Shown here piece by piece: positions 54,696 to 64,000 of a stretch of 64,000 nt of DNA. The notes beneath the pieces are model-generated. The model was not told the DNA's origin. It made no database searches and saw only the letters and a program-made list of their open reading frames with translations. Made by a program: the position numbers and the translations under genes. Positions within the stretch are counted from its first letter, which is position 1, and each line of letters starts with the position of its first letter. This stretch comes from Roseobacter sp. GTDB taxonomy: Bacteria; Pseudomonadota; Alphaproteobacteria; Rhodobacterales; Rhodobacteraceae. Where the stretch lies: NCBI GenBank assembly GCA_002731875.1, contig PCCY01000023.1:78470-142469 (forward strand). The letters are read 5' to 3'.

Positions 54696-54739
54696 AATCG
54701 ATCGTCCGATGTGATCAAAAACACGAGTTAAGAGCAGAA

Positions 54740-56128
54740 GTGAGCAGCGCCATGACCAAACTTCACAGCACCTTCGTAACCAGATCCGTTCCGGGACGTT
54801 CTGCGTTGGTAGTTTCAGCCGTCGCTGGCGCGTTGTTGCTGTCCGCGTGTGCCGAGCCCGAGGCAATCTTACCCGGCGAACGCTTCGACGTACGCTCGGT
54901 ATTGCGGGGGGATGACGGGTTTGAGGCGCAAGCCGATCTTCCTGTTCCGGCAAACACGGTGCGCGGCATCTCGCTGCCAGCGGCCACTGCAAACACCAAC
55001 TGGGCCCAAAGCAACGGCACCCCGAGCACCCGTATCGCAAACCCCGCCTTGAGCGCCACGCCGCGGTTGGCCTGGAGCGCGAACATCGGAAGCGGCGACA
55101 GCCGGAAACAGCGTATAACAGCATCCCCCGTGGTAGTGGGCGGGCGTATATTCACCATCGATTCCAGTGCACAGGTGACCGCAACCTCTGCCTCCGGTGC
55201 CACATTGTGGGCCCGCGACCTGACCCCGGAAATGGATAGCGCGGGTGAAGCGTCGGGCGGCGGTCTGGCTGCGGACGGAAATACTTTGTATGTGTCATTG
55301 GGGTTCGGCACCGTTACCGCACTCGATATGGAAAGTGGCGGTACGAGGTGGACGCAGGACCTTGACGCCAGCGGAACGGGCGCGCCTGCCGTGTACGAGG
55401 ACATGGTTTACTTTACCGGCGGTGACGACACAGGCTGGGCGCTCAACAAGTCCGACGGTCGCATCAAGTGGCAAACCGGCTCCAGCACCAGCATGACCAA
55501 TGTGCTTGGTGGCCCGGCACCCGCCATAAGCGCGCAGATTGCGGTGATGGCATTTGGTTCGGGCGAAGTGCAGGGCTTGTTCCGTCAGGGCGGCATGGAC
55601 CGGTGGAGCACATCCGTCGTGGGCAAACGCCCCGGGCGGGCTGTTGCGAATATTTCCGATATTACCGGCAGTCCGGTAATTTCCGGTGATACCGTATATG
55701 TGGGCAACCATTCGGGCCGACTGGCGGCGTTGACGCTCGGCGGTGGTGAGCGGATTTGGACCGCGCGCGAAGGTGCCATCGGCCCGGTGTGGCCGGCTGG
55801 CGACAGTATTTTTGCGGTGACAGACCTGAACGAACTGGTGAGGCTGGACGCGTCGACCGGCATTCGTATCTGGGGCACGCCGTTGCCGAACTTTGTCAAG
55901 GAGAAGCCTAAACGCCGGTCGGAAGTCTTTGCGAATTACGGGCCAATTGTCGCCGGGGGCAGGGTGATCGTCGCATCGAACGACGGCAAGTTGCGCAGTT
56001 TTGACCCCACCAACGGGGCGATGGTGGCAAGCGCCGATATTCCGGGCGGGGCATCCTCGTCACCTGTTGTGGCCGGTGGTGTGCTTTATGTTGTATCGTC
56101 CAAGGGGCAATTGCACGCTTTCCGTTGA
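54740..56128 (+). CDS. bamB: BamB-like outer-membrane assembly lipoprotein (PQQ propeller)
   Basis: 462 residues. The signal peptide ends in a lipobox (GALLLSACAEPEA, Cys at about 37), followed by an eight-bladed PQQ-like propeller with repeated WxxD and AxDxxxGxxxW motifs (TVTALDMESGGTRWTQDLD, VRLDASTGIRIW). It supports the BAM complex that inserts outer-membrane proteins. The GTG start at 54740 is preferred because AAGAG lies 5 bp upstream; ATG at 54752 is in frame. Neighbours YfgM-like and der are conserved in many proteobacteria. Confidence 0.9.
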   Translation: MSSAMTKLHSTFVTRSVPGRSALVVSAVAGALLLSACAEPEAILPGERFDVRSVLRGDDGFEAQADLPVPANTVRGISLPAATANTNWAQSNGTPSTRIANPALSATPRLAWSANIGSGDSRKQRITASPVVVGGRIFTIDSSAQVTATSASGATLWARDLTPEMDSAGEASGGGLAADGNTLYVSLGFGTVTALDMESGGTRWTQDLDASGTGAPAVYEDMVYFTGGDDTGWALNKSDGRIKWQTGSSTSMTNVLGGPAPAISAQIAVMAFGSGEVQGLFRQGGMDRWSTSVVGKRPGRAVANISDITGSPVISGDTVYVGNHSGRLAALTLGGGERIWTAREGAIGPVWPAGDSIFAVTDLNELVRLDASTGIRIWGTPLPNFVKEKPKRRSEVFANYGPIVAGGRVIVASNDGKLRSFDPTNGAMVASADIPGGASSSPVVAGGVLYVVSSKGQLHAFR

Positions 56129-56178
56129 CCGCCAAATAGGCTAGAGCGCAGGCTTGACCTTGTCTTCGGAGCCATTCC

Positions 56179-57654
56179 ATGTCTTTCACCCTCGCCATTG
56201 TGGGGCGTCCCAACGTCGGTAAGTCCACGTTATTCAACCGCCTTGTCGGCAAAAAGCTGGCTTTGGTTGATGATCAGCCCGGTGTGACACGCGACCTGCG
56301 CGAAGGCGCTGCGCGGCTGGCGGATCTGCGTTTCACCGTTATTGACACCGCAGGGCTGGAAGAAGTGACGGATGACAGCCTTCAGGGCCGGATGCGCCGT
56401 CTGACCGAACGCGCGGTGGATATGGCAGACATCTGTCTGTTCATGATCGATGCACGCGTGGGGGTGACCCCCTCTGATCTGGTCTTTGCCGACATTCTGC
56501 GCAAGAAATCTGCGCATGTTATTCTTGCGGCGAACAAAGCCGAAGGCAAAGCTGCGGATGCCGGTGTGATCGAGGCTTATAACCTCGGTCTGGGAGAGCC
56601 GATCCGCCTGTCCGCGGAACACGGCGAAGGGCTGAACGATCTTTATTTGCAACTCATGCCGATCGCCGACGGCTTCGCCGAGCGTGCCCAAACTGATCAA
56701 CCCGACACAGATGTGGATCTGACCGAACAAGAAGCCGAACTGGGGGACGAAGACGCGCCGGTGCCGGTCCCAACCAATGCCAAGCCGCTGCAAGTGGCTG
56801 TTGTCGGTCGGCCTAACGCGGGTAAGTCGACGCTGATCAATCAGATCATGGGAGAGGACCGTCTGCTGACCGGCCCCGAAGCTGGCATCACCCGTGACGC
56901 GATTTCCCTGCGTACTGTCTGGGATGACGTACCGATGCGGATCTTTGACACCGCCGGTATGCGCAAAAAAGCGAAAATTCAGGAAAAGCTGGAAAAACTC
57001 AGCGTCAGTGACGGCTTGCGGGCGGTAAAATTCGCCGAAGTCGTTGTTGTGTTGCTGGATGCCGAGATTCCGTTTGAACAGCAGGATTTGCGCATTGCCG
57101 ACCTGGCCGAACGCGAGGGCCGCGCTGTGGTGGTCGCGGTCAACAAGTGGGATCTTGAGACAGACAAGCAAGGCAAGCTGAAAGACCTGCGCGAAAGCTT
57201 TGAAAGGTTGTTGCCGCAGCTGAAAGGGGCACCTTTGGTGACGGTCTCTGCCAAGACCGGCAGGGGGCTGGACCGTTTGCACCAGGCGATCATGCGCGCC
57301 AATGATGTGTGGAACCGCAGGATCACCACCGCGCAGTTGAACCGTTGGCTGGCCGGGATGATGGAGGCGCATCCGCCACCCGCCCCACAAGGCAAACGTA
57401 TCAAACTGCGCTACATGACCCAGGCAAAGACGCGGCCTCCGGGGTTTGTCGTGATGTGCAGCCATCCAGATAAGGTGCCGGAAAGCTATAACCGCTATCT
57501 GGTCAACGGCTTGCGGATCGATTTTGATATGCCCGGCACGCCGATCCGTCTTTGGATGCGCGGGCAATCTGATGCCAACCCCTATAAGGGCCGCAAAAAG
57601 GCCAAGCCGTCAAAACTGCGTAAGCATACCGACGGTCACCGCAAGGATCGCTAG
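56179..57654 (+). CDS. der: Ribosome-biogenesis GTPase Der (EngA)
   Basis: 491 residues with two tandem GTPase domains: [14 protein letters not shown] (about 8-21) with DTAGLEE and NKAE, and [16 protein letters not shown] (about 213-228) with [10 protein letters not shown] and NKWD, then a KH-like C-terminal domain ([18 protein letters not shown]). It is essential for 50S subunit maturation. Confidence 0.96.
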   Translation: MSFTLAIVGRPNVGKSTLFNRLVGKKLALVDDQPGVTRDLREGAARLADLRFTVIDTAGLEEVTDDSLQGRMRRLTERAVDMADICLFMIDARVGVTPSDLVFADILRKKSAHVILAANKAEGKAADAGVIEAYNLGLGEPIRLSAEHGEGLNDLYLQLMPIADGFAERAQTDQPDTDVDLTEQEAELGDEDAPVPVPTNAKPLQVAVVGRPNAGKSTLINQIMGEDRLLTGPEAGITRDAISLRTVWDDVPMRIFDTAGMRKKAKIQEKLEKLSVSDGLRAVKFAEVVVVLLDAEIPFEQQDLRIADLAEREGRAVVVAVNKWDLETDKQGKLKDLRESFERLLPQLKGAPLVTVSAKTGRGLDRLHQAIMRANDVWNRRITTAQLNRWLAGMMEAHPPPAPQGKRIKLRYMTQAKTRPPGFVVMCSHPDKVPESYNRYLVNGLRIDFDMPGTPIRLWMRGQSDANPYKGRKKAKPSKLRKHTDGHRKDR

Positions 57655-57680
57655 AGCGCCGATATAACTCTCATAAACCC

Positions 57681-57714
57681 AAAGCCGGAGCCCTCGACAG
57701 CTCCGGTTTTTTTT
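57681..57714 (+). terminator. Rho-independent terminator after der
   Basis: GCCGGAGC (57684-57691) pairs with GCTCCGG (57700-57706), then eight T. It lies between the convergent der and TspO-like genes. Confidence 0.85.
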
Positions 57715-57719
57715 ACGGA

Positions 57720-58427
57720 TTAAACCCGCCGCCAGGCACGGTAGGTCGGCAGGATCAGCGCAATTGCTCCGCCCGCAGCGAGCGCTGCGACCGTGGGCGA
57801 CGCGTTGACGTTTTGCACGATCACCGCGACCAGCGCCCATATTACCGCAATCCCGTAGGTCGGTGCGCGTCGCAGGGTTGATTGCACGCCGGCAGCGATC
57901 ACGATGGCCAGACCGACGAACACCAGCCCGGCGGTGTTCGCACTCATCCAGCCATAGCCAGCGGCCAACAGGCCCAATGCAACACAGGACGCAGCGCTTA
58001 GCCAGCCCGCGTACAAGCCTACCGGAAGCGCTGCAAAGCCGCGATCATCGCGCGGGGAACGAAACAGCGCATAAAGCGCCGATATCAGCATTGCCCAGAT
58101 CAGTATCGCCGCCCAAACCGGGCTAGCGACGGCTACCGTCAGCCAGAAACACCCGATAAACAGTGAGATACTGAGCGGCAAGCGCATATCGTGCCAGATA
58201 TAGTCCTCGCGCCGCTTCCAAAGGCCCCAGGCCATACCGACGATCAGCCACAGATAAATCAGCCCCCAGATCGAAAACGCGTATCCCGCGGGCTGGACCG
58301 GTGGGTTATCTTGGGGGATAGGGAATTGGTCGGGCGAAAAACCGTTAAAGCCAGACACGAAAAGCGGCGATGCGGCAAAACCGATTGCCAGCAAAAAGGT
58401 CAACAGGGCTATGAAGGAACGGGACAT
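57720..58427 (-). CDS. TspO/MBR-like membrane protein
   Basis: 235 residues with five to seven hydrophobic segments. The segment PPVQPAGYAFSIWGLIYLWL resembles the PPGWVFxxVWxxLY motif of tryptophan-rich sensory (TspO/MBR) proteins, and the rest is Trp-rich (FWLTVAVASPVWAAILIW). Longer than classical TspO (about 160), so it is a divergent member. The start at 58427 has AAGGTAG upstream. Confidence 0.72.
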   Translation of the reverse strand: MSRSFIALLTFLLAIGFAASPLFVSGFNGFSPDQFPIPQDNPPVQPAGYAFSIWGLIYLWLIVGMAWGLWKRREDYIWHDMRLPLSISLFIGCFWLTVAVASPVWAAILIWAMLISALYALFRSPRDDRGFAALPVGLYAGWLSAASCVALGLLAAGYGWMSANTAGLVFVGLAIVIAAGVQSTLRRAPTYGIAVIWALVAVIVQNVNASPTVAALAAGGAIALILPTYRAWRRV

Positions 58428-58488
58428 GGGGCTACCTTGCGTGGAAATCACTCTGCGCGATAGATAGCCCGACCAAGATCGGTATCAA

Positions 58489-59781
58489 TCAGCGCAGATT
58501 GCCATCTATATCCAACGTGGTTTTGCCGCCAAGATAGGGGGCCAGGACCTCGGGCAGCTTCACCGAACCGTCAGCCTGCTGGCCATTTTCCAGAACTGCA
58601 ATCAAGCATCGCCCGACGGCGAGCCCCGACCCGTTCAGGGTATGGACAAACTGAGGTTTGCCCCCGTCGGCGGGTTTGAAGCGTGCATTCATGCGTCGCG
58701 CCTGGAAATCCCCCGTGGTCGAGACTGAGCTGATCTCGCGATAGGCGTTCTGACCGGGTAGCCACGCTTCGATGTCATAGGTACGGCGGGCACCGAACCC
58801 CATATCACCGGTACACAGCAGCACGGTGCGGTAGGGTATGTTCAGCCGTTCCAGCAAATCCTCCGCACAGCGCAACATGCGCTTTTGTTCGTCGTCAGAG
58901 GTTTCGGGATGGGTAATCGACACCATCTCGACCTTCTCGAACTGGTGCTGGCGCAGCATGCCCGAGGTGTCGCGGCCCGCGCTGCCCGCCTCGGAACGGA
59001 AGCACAGGGTGTGGGCGGTCATCCGGCGGGGCAGGGCGGCTTCTTCCAGCACGTCACCGGCGACCGAATAGGTCAGCGTCACTTCGGAGGTGGGGATCAG
59101 CCACCAGCCGTTGGTGGTCTGATAGCTGTCGTCGCCGAACTTGGGCAGCTTGTCGGTGCCATACATCGCCTCGTCGCGCACCAGCACCGGCGTCATATAT
59201 TCGGTCAGCGCATTATGATCCACATGCGTGTCGATCATGAACTGTGCCAACGCACGGTGCACCCGTGCGACAGCGCCTTTCAGCATGACGAACCGCGCAC
59301 CGGAGGTCTTGGCCGCGGTCTCGAAATCCATCAAGGGTGTGACACTGGCGATCTCAAAATGCTCTTTCGGGATAAAATCAAAGCTGGGCACATCGCCCCA
59401 GCGGTTTACCTCGAGGTTGTCATTTTCATCAGCGCCATCCGGAACATCGTCGGCAGGCAAGTTGGGAATCCGGGCAAGCATGTCATTCAGCTGCGCGTCC
59501 AGATCCTTGGCCTCTGCCTGCATGGCGGTGACTTCGGCTTTCTTGTCGCTGACCAAGGTGCGCAGCCGTTCGAATTCGGCCTCGTCGCCCTTGGCCCTGG
59601 CTGCGCCGACCAGTTTCGACGCCTTATTCTGCTCGGCCTGCGCCGTTTCGGCCGCCGAAATCTTGGCGCGCCGCGCTTCGTCCAGCGCCAATACCCCAGC
59701 CGTCACAGACGCATCCCCGCGCCGCGCCAATGCGGCGTCAAAAGCATCGGGGTTTTCGCGGATGGCTTTGATGTCGTGCAT
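58489..59781 (-). CDS. serS: Seryl-tRNA synthetase
   Basis: 430 residues. N-terminal coiled-coil arm (about 30-100) that grips tRNA-Ser, and a class II core with motif 2 [20 protein letters not shown] followed by FEKVEM, and motif 3 [18 protein letters not shown]. Full length for the family. Confidence 0.96.
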   Translation of the reverse strand: MHDIKAIRENPDAFDAALARRGDASVTAGVLALDEARRAKISAAETAQAEQNKASKLVGAARAKGDEAEFERLRTLVSDKKAEVTAMQAEAKDLDAQLNDMLARIPNLPADDVPDGADENDNLEVNRWGDVPSFDFIPKEHFEIASVTPLMDFETAAKTSGARFVMLKGAVARVHRALAQFMIDTHVDHNALTEYMTPVLVRDEAMYGTDKLPKFGDDSYQTTNGWWLIPTSEVTLTYSVAGDVLEEAALPRRMTAHTLCFRSEAGSAGRDTSGMLRQHQFEKVEMVSITHPETSDDEQKRMLRCAEDLLERLNIPYRTVLLCTGDMGFGARRTYDIEAWLPGQNAYREISSVSTTGDFQARRMNARFKPADGGKPQFVHTLNGSGLAVGRCLIAVLENGQQADGSVKLPEVLAPYLGGKTTLDIDGNLR

Positions 59782-60098
59782 GGGGCTGTTCCTTCTGGCT
59801 TCCGAGTCGCGCGATTTGCGTTTGCGGCGTTATGCCCGATTGTCGCGCAGGGGGCTAGATGTGGCGTAGCGCATGATTATTGCGTTCAGGCACGGTTTTT
59901 CATCATTAGCAGGCTTTTTGCCGGTGATGGTGGCGTGTGGGATGGGGGCTGACTGCGCCGCACACCGCAGGCAAGAACGGACTGCGGCCAAATAGCACCC
60001 GAAGGCTCCTTGCAAAGCTCTGCGTCTGACCATAGGTTCCGCCAAACTTTGACGGCAGGCCGACTGCGGCATGCACCCCCATCAAAAGGACGACCTCC
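59782..60098. other. Divergent intergenic region serS / yajC
   Basis: No gene is supported in these 317 bp. It should hold the serS and yajC promoters. GGACGACC shortly before the yajC ATG is the only ribosome-binding-like element noted. Confidence 0.5.
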
Positions 60099-60377
60099 AT
60101 GCAAGGCATTCAGCAATTCGTGCCCCTGATTTTGATCTTCGCGATCATGTATTTTCTGCTCATCCGTCCACAGCAGAAGAAAGTGAAAGAGCACAAGGCG
60201 ATGGTCGACGGTCTGCGCCGTGGCGATCAGGTTATCACGGCAGGTGGGCTGATTGGTAAAGTCGTCAAGGTGAAGGACGACGGCGAGCTGGAAGTCGAAC
60301 TGGCCGACAACGTCAAGGTGCGCGTCGTGCAATCGACCATCGCAACCGTTGTTTCCAAGACCGAACCGGCCAAGTAA
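60099..60377 (+). CDS. yajC: Preprotein translocase subunit YajC
   Basis: 92 residues: one membrane helix (VPLILIFAIMYFLLIRPQQK) and the family signature RPQQKKVKEHKAMVDGLRRG, then DQVITAGGLIGKV. It forms a complex with SecD and SecF, which follow. Confidence 0.94.
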   Translation: MQGIQQFVPLILIFAIMYFLLIRPQQKKVKEHKAMVDGLRRGDQVITAGGLIGKVVKVKDDGELEVELADNVKVRVVQSTIATVVSKTEPAK

Positions 60378-60413
60378 GCGCCCTTCGCGGCCACGTCTAA
60401 AAAAGGCAGTACC

Positions 60414-62063
60414 ATGCTTCAGATTGATCTGTGGAAACGGGTGTTGATCATCCTCACTTGCGCCGTTGGCCTGTGGCTGGCACTGCCCAACGCATTTTAC
60501 GGCCCCGTAGAGCAACACAATGACGCCGTTAAGGCGATCGACGTGGCGGGCTCCACCCCCGAGCTGGAAGCGCAAAGGGCACTGTGGCCCAACTGGATGC
60601 CGTCACAGCTGGTCAATCTGGGGCTGGATCTGCGCGGCGGTGCACACCTGCTTGCCGAGGTAAAGGTCGCTGATGTTTATGCCAGCCGCATGGAGGCCAC
60701 CTGGCCCGAGGTGCGCGACAGCTTACGGTCGATCACACCGGTGCGCCGGGTCGAGGCCCCCGAGGGCGAATTGCGCGTTCGGATCGGCGACGCTGCTCAG
60801 ATGGCACCAGCGCTGGAAGCGGCGCGTACTTTGGCACGTCCTGTTCAGACGATTACGGGTGCGGGCCAAAACGACATCGTGGTAAACGGCTCTGGTGACA
60901 TTATCACCATCACCCTGTCGGACGCCGAAAAACAAGCGACCGATGAACGGACGATGCAACAATCGCTCGAGATTATCCGCCGCCGTATCGACGAGGTGGG
61001 CACGCGCGAACCGACCATCCAGCGTCAGGGTTCGGACCGGATTCTGATCCAGGTGCCCGGCATCGGTTCGGCTGCCGAACTGAAGGCGATCATCGGGACC
61101 ACTGCACAATTGACGTTCAACCCTGTGGTCAATCGGGGGGCAGATGAAAATGCCGCACCTGGACTTGGAAATTCGCTGCTGCCCGATGCCGAATCTCCGG
61201 GGACATTCTATGTCATCGAAACCGCACCGGTGGTCACCGGCGAGGAACTGGTCGATGCACAGCCCAGCTTTGACCAAAACGGTCGTCCGGCGGTCAGCTT
61301 CCGTTTCGACACCACGGGCGCGCGCAAGTTCGGGACGTATACGGCAGAAAACATCGGGGCACCGTTTGCCATCGTGTTGGACAACAAGGTCATCAGCGCC
61401 CCGACAATTCAAAGTGCGATACCGGGCGGTTCCGGCATCATTACCGGTAACTTTACCGTCGAGGAATCAACCAATCTTGCAGTGTTGCTGCGTGCGGGGG
61501 CCTTGCCTGCCGGTCTGACCTTTGTCGAAGAACGCACGATCGGGCCGGAACTGGGTCAAGACAGTATCGACGCGGGAAAGGTCGCAACCAGCGTCGCGTT
61601 TATCGCCGTGTTGTTCTTCATGTGGGCCAGCTATGGGCTGTTCGGCTTCTTTGCCAATATCGCGCTGATCATCAACGTCGGCATGATTTTTGGCCTGCTG
61701 AGCCTGATCGGGGCCACGCTGACCTTGCCAGGTATCGCAGGGATCGTGCTGACGGTCGGTATGGCGGTTGACGCAAACGTTCTGATCTTTGAACGCATCC
61801 GCGAAGAGCTCAAGACCGCAAAAGGGCCGGCGCGCGCGATCAGCCTGGGCTATGAACGCGCCCTGAGCGCCATTCTTGATGCCAACATCACCACCTTTAT
61901 CATCGCCATCATTTTGTTCGTGCTGGGTTCCGGCCCGGTACGCGGCTTTGCGGTCACGCTTGGGCTGGGCATTGTCACGTCGGTCTTTACGGCATATTTC
62001 GTCACACGTCTGATGGTGGTCTTTTGGTTTGAACGCCGCCGCCCAAAGACAATTACGGTATAG
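60414..62063 (+). CDS. secD: Protein translocase subunit SecD
   Basis: 549 residues with the N-terminal helix, the motif LGLDLRGGAHLLAEV, the periplasmic P1 domain (IIRRRIDEVGTREPTIQRQG) and six C-terminal helices (VGMAVDANVLIFERIREEL). SecDF uses the proton-motive force to pull secreted proteins out of SecYEG. Confidence 0.96.
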   Translation: MLQIDLWKRVLIILTCAVGLWLALPNAFYGPVEQHNDAVKAIDVAGSTPELEAQRALWPNWMPSQLVNLGLDLRGGAHLLAEVKVADVYASRMEATWPEVRDSLRSITPVRRVEAPEGELRVRIGDAAQMAPALEAARTLARPVQTITGAGQNDIVVNGSGDIITITLSDAEKQATDERTMQQSLEIIRRRIDEVGTREPTIQRQGSDRILIQVPGIGSAAELKAIIGTTAQLTFNPVVNRGADENAAPGLGNSLLPDAESPGTFYVIETAPVVTGEELVDAQPSFDQNGRPAVSFRFDTTGARKFGTYTAENIGAPFAIVLDNKVISAPTIQSAIPGGSGIITGNFTVEESTNLAVLLRAGALPAGLTFVEERTIGPELGQDSIDAGKVATSVAFIAVLFFMWASYGLFGFFANIALIINVGMIFGLLSLIGATLTLPGIAGIVLTVGMAVDANVLIFERIREELKTAKGPARAISLGYERALSAILDANITTFIIAIILFVLGSGPVRGFAVTLGLGIVTSVFTAYFVTRLMVVFWFERRRPKTITV

Positions 62064-62075
62064 GAACCTCACGTC

Positions 62076-63041
62076 ATGCGCCTGAGACTGATCCCCGACG
62101 ATACGAATATCGACTTCTTCAAACATGCCAAACTCACGTTTGGTGCCTCAATGGTAGCGGTGTTGCTCGCCTTGGTTGTCTGGTTCACCATGGGATTGAA
62201 CTATGGCATCGATTTCCGGGGCGGCACGACGTTGCGCACCCAAAGCGATGCCCCCGTCGATGTGGCCGCTTACCGGACCGCTCTGGCCCCGCTTCAGCTA
62301 GGCGACATCTCGATTTCCGAAGTATACGACCCGGCCAGCAACAGTAAAAAGCATGTCGCCATGGTCCGCATTCAGGCACAGGAAGGCGAAGAAGCCGCGA
62401 CGCCTGAAATGATCAGCCAAGTGGAAGGTGCGTTGAAAACCGTAGCGCCGAACATCGTCTTTACGTCGGTTGAATCAGTGGGGCCCAAAGTTTCGGGCGA
62501 ATTGATCCAGACCGCGTTTCTGGCGGTGGCCGCTTCGTTGGGTGCGATCCTGATCTATATCTGGCTGCGTTTTGAATGGCAGTTTTCCTTGGGCGCGGTC
62601 GCGGCGCTGTTTCATGATGTCATATTGACCATCGGTATTTTTTCGGTGTTGCAAATCCGCTTTGACTTACCGGTTATTGCCGCGATCCTGACGATCATCG
62701 GGTATTCGATCAACGACACGGTGGTGATCTTCGACCGCCTGCGCGAAAACTTGCGGAAATATAAAAAGCGAGACTTGCGCGAAATCATGAACCTCAGCGT
62801 CAACGAGACCCTGAGCCGTACCTTGATGACATCCGGCACGACGCTGCTGGCTCTGCTCGCGCTCTTGTTTCTGGGCGGTGATGTGATTCGCGGTTTTGTC
62901 TTTGCGATCACCTGGGGCGTCATCGTCGGGACATATTCCTCGGTCTATGTGGCCAAGAACATCGTGCTTTTCCTGGGGGTAAAGCGAGACTGGTCCAAGA
63001 AAGACAACAATACAGGTCAATACGCAAACATCGATGCCTGA
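62076..63041 (+). CDS. secF: Protein translocase subunit SecF
   Basis: 321 residues with GLNYGIDFRGGTTLRTQ, and the second-helix signature IIGYSINDTVVIFDRLREN, then SVNETLSRTLMTSGTTLLAL. It lies 12 bp after secD and overlaps the next gene by 8 bp. Confidence 0.96.
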   Translation: MRLRLIPDDTNIDFFKHAKLTFGASMVAVLLALVVWFTMGLNYGIDFRGGTTLRTQSDAPVDVAAYRTALAPLQLGDISISEVYDPASNSKKHVAMVRIQAQEGEEAATPEMISQVEGALKTVAPNIVFTSVESVGPKVSGELIQTAFLAVAASLGAILIYIWLRFEWQFSLGAVAALFHDVILTIGIFSVLQIRFDLPVIAAILTIIGYSINDTVVIFDRLRENLRKYKKRDLREIMNLSVNETLSRTLMTSGTTLLALLALLFLGGDVIRGFVFAITWGVIVGTYSSVYVAKNIVLFLGVKRDWSKKDNNTGQYANIDA

Positions 63042-63789
63042 TATATTGGCGGCTGCCGGATCGCCAATTGATCTGGTCTGGCTATTCGCGACAGTGATCA
63101 TAGCGGGGCTGGTTCGTGGCTTTGCGGGCTTTGGCAGTGCGATGATTTTGATGCCGGTTGCGGCCAGCATCCTCAGCCCGGTCGAGGCGGTGATTTTTCT
63201 GGCAGCCTCCGAACTGTTGGGCCCGCTGCCGAATATTCCGGGTGCCTTGCGACAGGGCACCCGTCGCGACATCGTGCTGTTGATGTTGGGTGTGCTGGTC
63301 GCGTTGCCGTTAGGCCTGTATTTCCTGTCGCACATATCCCCCGAACCTTTCGGCTGGGTCGTTTCGACCGTGGTGCTGATCCTGGTCACATTGCTGCTGT
63401 CCGGCTGGCGCTATCACGGGCGGCTCAGCACCTCTCTGATGATCGGTACAGGAGCGTTGGGGGGCTTCATGACCGGTTTCGCCGGGATAGCGGGGCCGCC
63501 GGTCATCATGCTCTATATGGCCAGCAAGTTGCCGATTGCTGTCATCAGGGCAAACTTTATGCTGTATCTCATGGGCATCGACATTTTGCTGTTCGGGATG
63601 CTCTGGATCAGCGACATGCTGGTCTGGCCAGCGCTGGCGCTAGGATTGCTTATGGGCATACCCAGTATCGCGGCAAACATCATCGGTGCCTGGCTTTTCG
63701 ACCCGAACGCTGAAAAGCTTTTCCGCAACGTGGCCTATATTGTCATCGCCGCTTCAGCTATTATAGGCTTGCCACTGTGGAGAGGATGA
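63034..63789 (+). CDS. TauE/SafE-family permease (second copy)
   Basis: 251 residues with about eight hydrophobic segments and the repeats ARGFAGFGSAMI-type (read here LVRGFAGFGSAMILMPV) and GGFMTGFAGIAGPPVIMLYM. A candidate anion exporter; substrate unknown. It overlaps secF by 8 bp, so it is translationally coupled to the sec operon, and its own downstream gene follows after 4 bp. Confidence 0.85.
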   Translation: MPDILAAAGSPIDLVWLFATVIIAGLVRGFAGFGSAMILMPVAASILSPVEAVIFLAASELLGPLPNIPGALRQGTRRDIVLLMLGVLVALPLGLYFLSHISPEPFGWVVSTVVLILVTLLLSGWRYHGRLSTSLMIGTGALGGFMTGFAGIAGPPVIMLYMASKLPIAVIRANFMLYLMGIDILLFGMLWISDMLVWPALALGLLMGIPSIAANIIGAWLFDPNAEKLFRNVAYIVIAASAIIGLPLWRG

Positions 63790-63793
63790 CAAC

Positions 63794-64000
63794 ATGCGCT
63801 TGAACGAGGTCGTGTATTCAGACGCAAAGCCCGTCGAAGGGTACGGACCAGGCTTTTTCCGCATTGGCGGCAAGGTATTTCACGGTCCTGTTCTGGCAGG
63901 AACGGCGGGCACCACAGCCTGGGGCGGGTTTGATGATCTTGACCCTTTGTTGGCACTGGCCGCCAAAATCGACATCCTGTTCATCGGTACCGGTGCCGAC
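63794..64000 (+). CDS. Mth938-like domain protein, 3' end outside window
   Basis: 69 codons to the window edge, from the ATG at 63794. MRLNEVVYSDAKPVEGYGPG, FFRIGGKVFHGPVL and AKIDILFIGTGAD match the Mth938/NDUFAF3-like domain (formerly DUF498), which in Rhodobacterales commonly follows secF. Related proteins help complex I assembly; the bacterial role is not established. Confidence 0.82.
   Translation, partial: MRLNEVVYSDAKPVEGYGPGFFRIGGKVFHGPVLAGTAGTTAWGGFDDLDPLLALAAKIDILFIGTGAD

Overview
The window comes from an alphaproteobacterium of the Rhodobacterales, most likely the Roseobacter group. Supporting this are the soxBDAG sarcosine oxidase cluster, the ccmI-ruvX-DUF1289 order, the BamB-Der neighbourhood, yajC-secD-secF, an Atm1-type ABC exporter, and a plasmid partition locus with repABC-type parS palindromes. 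I could not identify a genus.

The window falls into two halves. Positions 1 to about 32,500 are an accessory island; the rest is ordinary chromosome. The island ends in a tyrosine recombinase (30938-32248) that abuts the 5' end of dusA, a known integration site for genomic islands. The island looks like a captured or integrated plasmid built from several blocks. (1) A partial gene and an HWE-family sensor kinase. (2) A leftward maintenance block: truncated plasmid ATPase, parB, parA, and an MqsR/MqsA-like toxin-antitoxin pair, with three identical 16-bp parS-type palindromes, two of them inside parB. (3) An IS21-family element joining two truncated genes. (4) A repeat-rich, AT-rich stretch that could be an origin or SOS-type regulatory site, followed by a 5'-defective reverse transcriptase of the antiviral kind. 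(5) A five-gene, overlapping restriction/defence operon: MmeI-like methyltransferase without its nuclease, PD-(D/E)XK nuclease, Abi/HEPN-like protein, SF2 helicase, GIY-YIG nuclease. (6) A five-copy 21-bp iteron array with no rep gene beside it. (7) A ynfA gene and a mercury resistance operon (merR, merT, merP, a small membrane gene, merF-like, a 45-codon gene, merA, merB-like, and a second flavin disulfide reductase). (8) Small regulators, a DUF433 protein, a DEDD-exonuclease-like protein and a PrtN-like activator beside the integrase.

The chromosomal half runs dusA, a TauE/SafE permease, DUF1289-ruvX-ccmI (leftward), soxB-D-A-G, Fe/Mn superoxide dismutase, a host-attachment-family protein, a LOG-family protein, a LysM protein, an Atm1-type exporter, a DUF302 protein, a broken RND permease with its membrane fusion protein, YfgM-like/BamB/Der, a TspO-like protein, serS, yajC-secD-secF, a second TauE/SafE permease and the start of an Mth938-domain gene.

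The strongest leads are: the 75-bp degenerate duplication of the methyltransferase 3' end, which marks a cargo slot inside the defence operon; the nuclease-less MmeI-like methyltransferase combined with helicase and GIY-YIG nuclease; the reverse transcriptase with an FMDD active site; parS sites embedded in parB; and the orphan iteron array. Everything here was read by eye from sequence and remembered family features; no database search was run.
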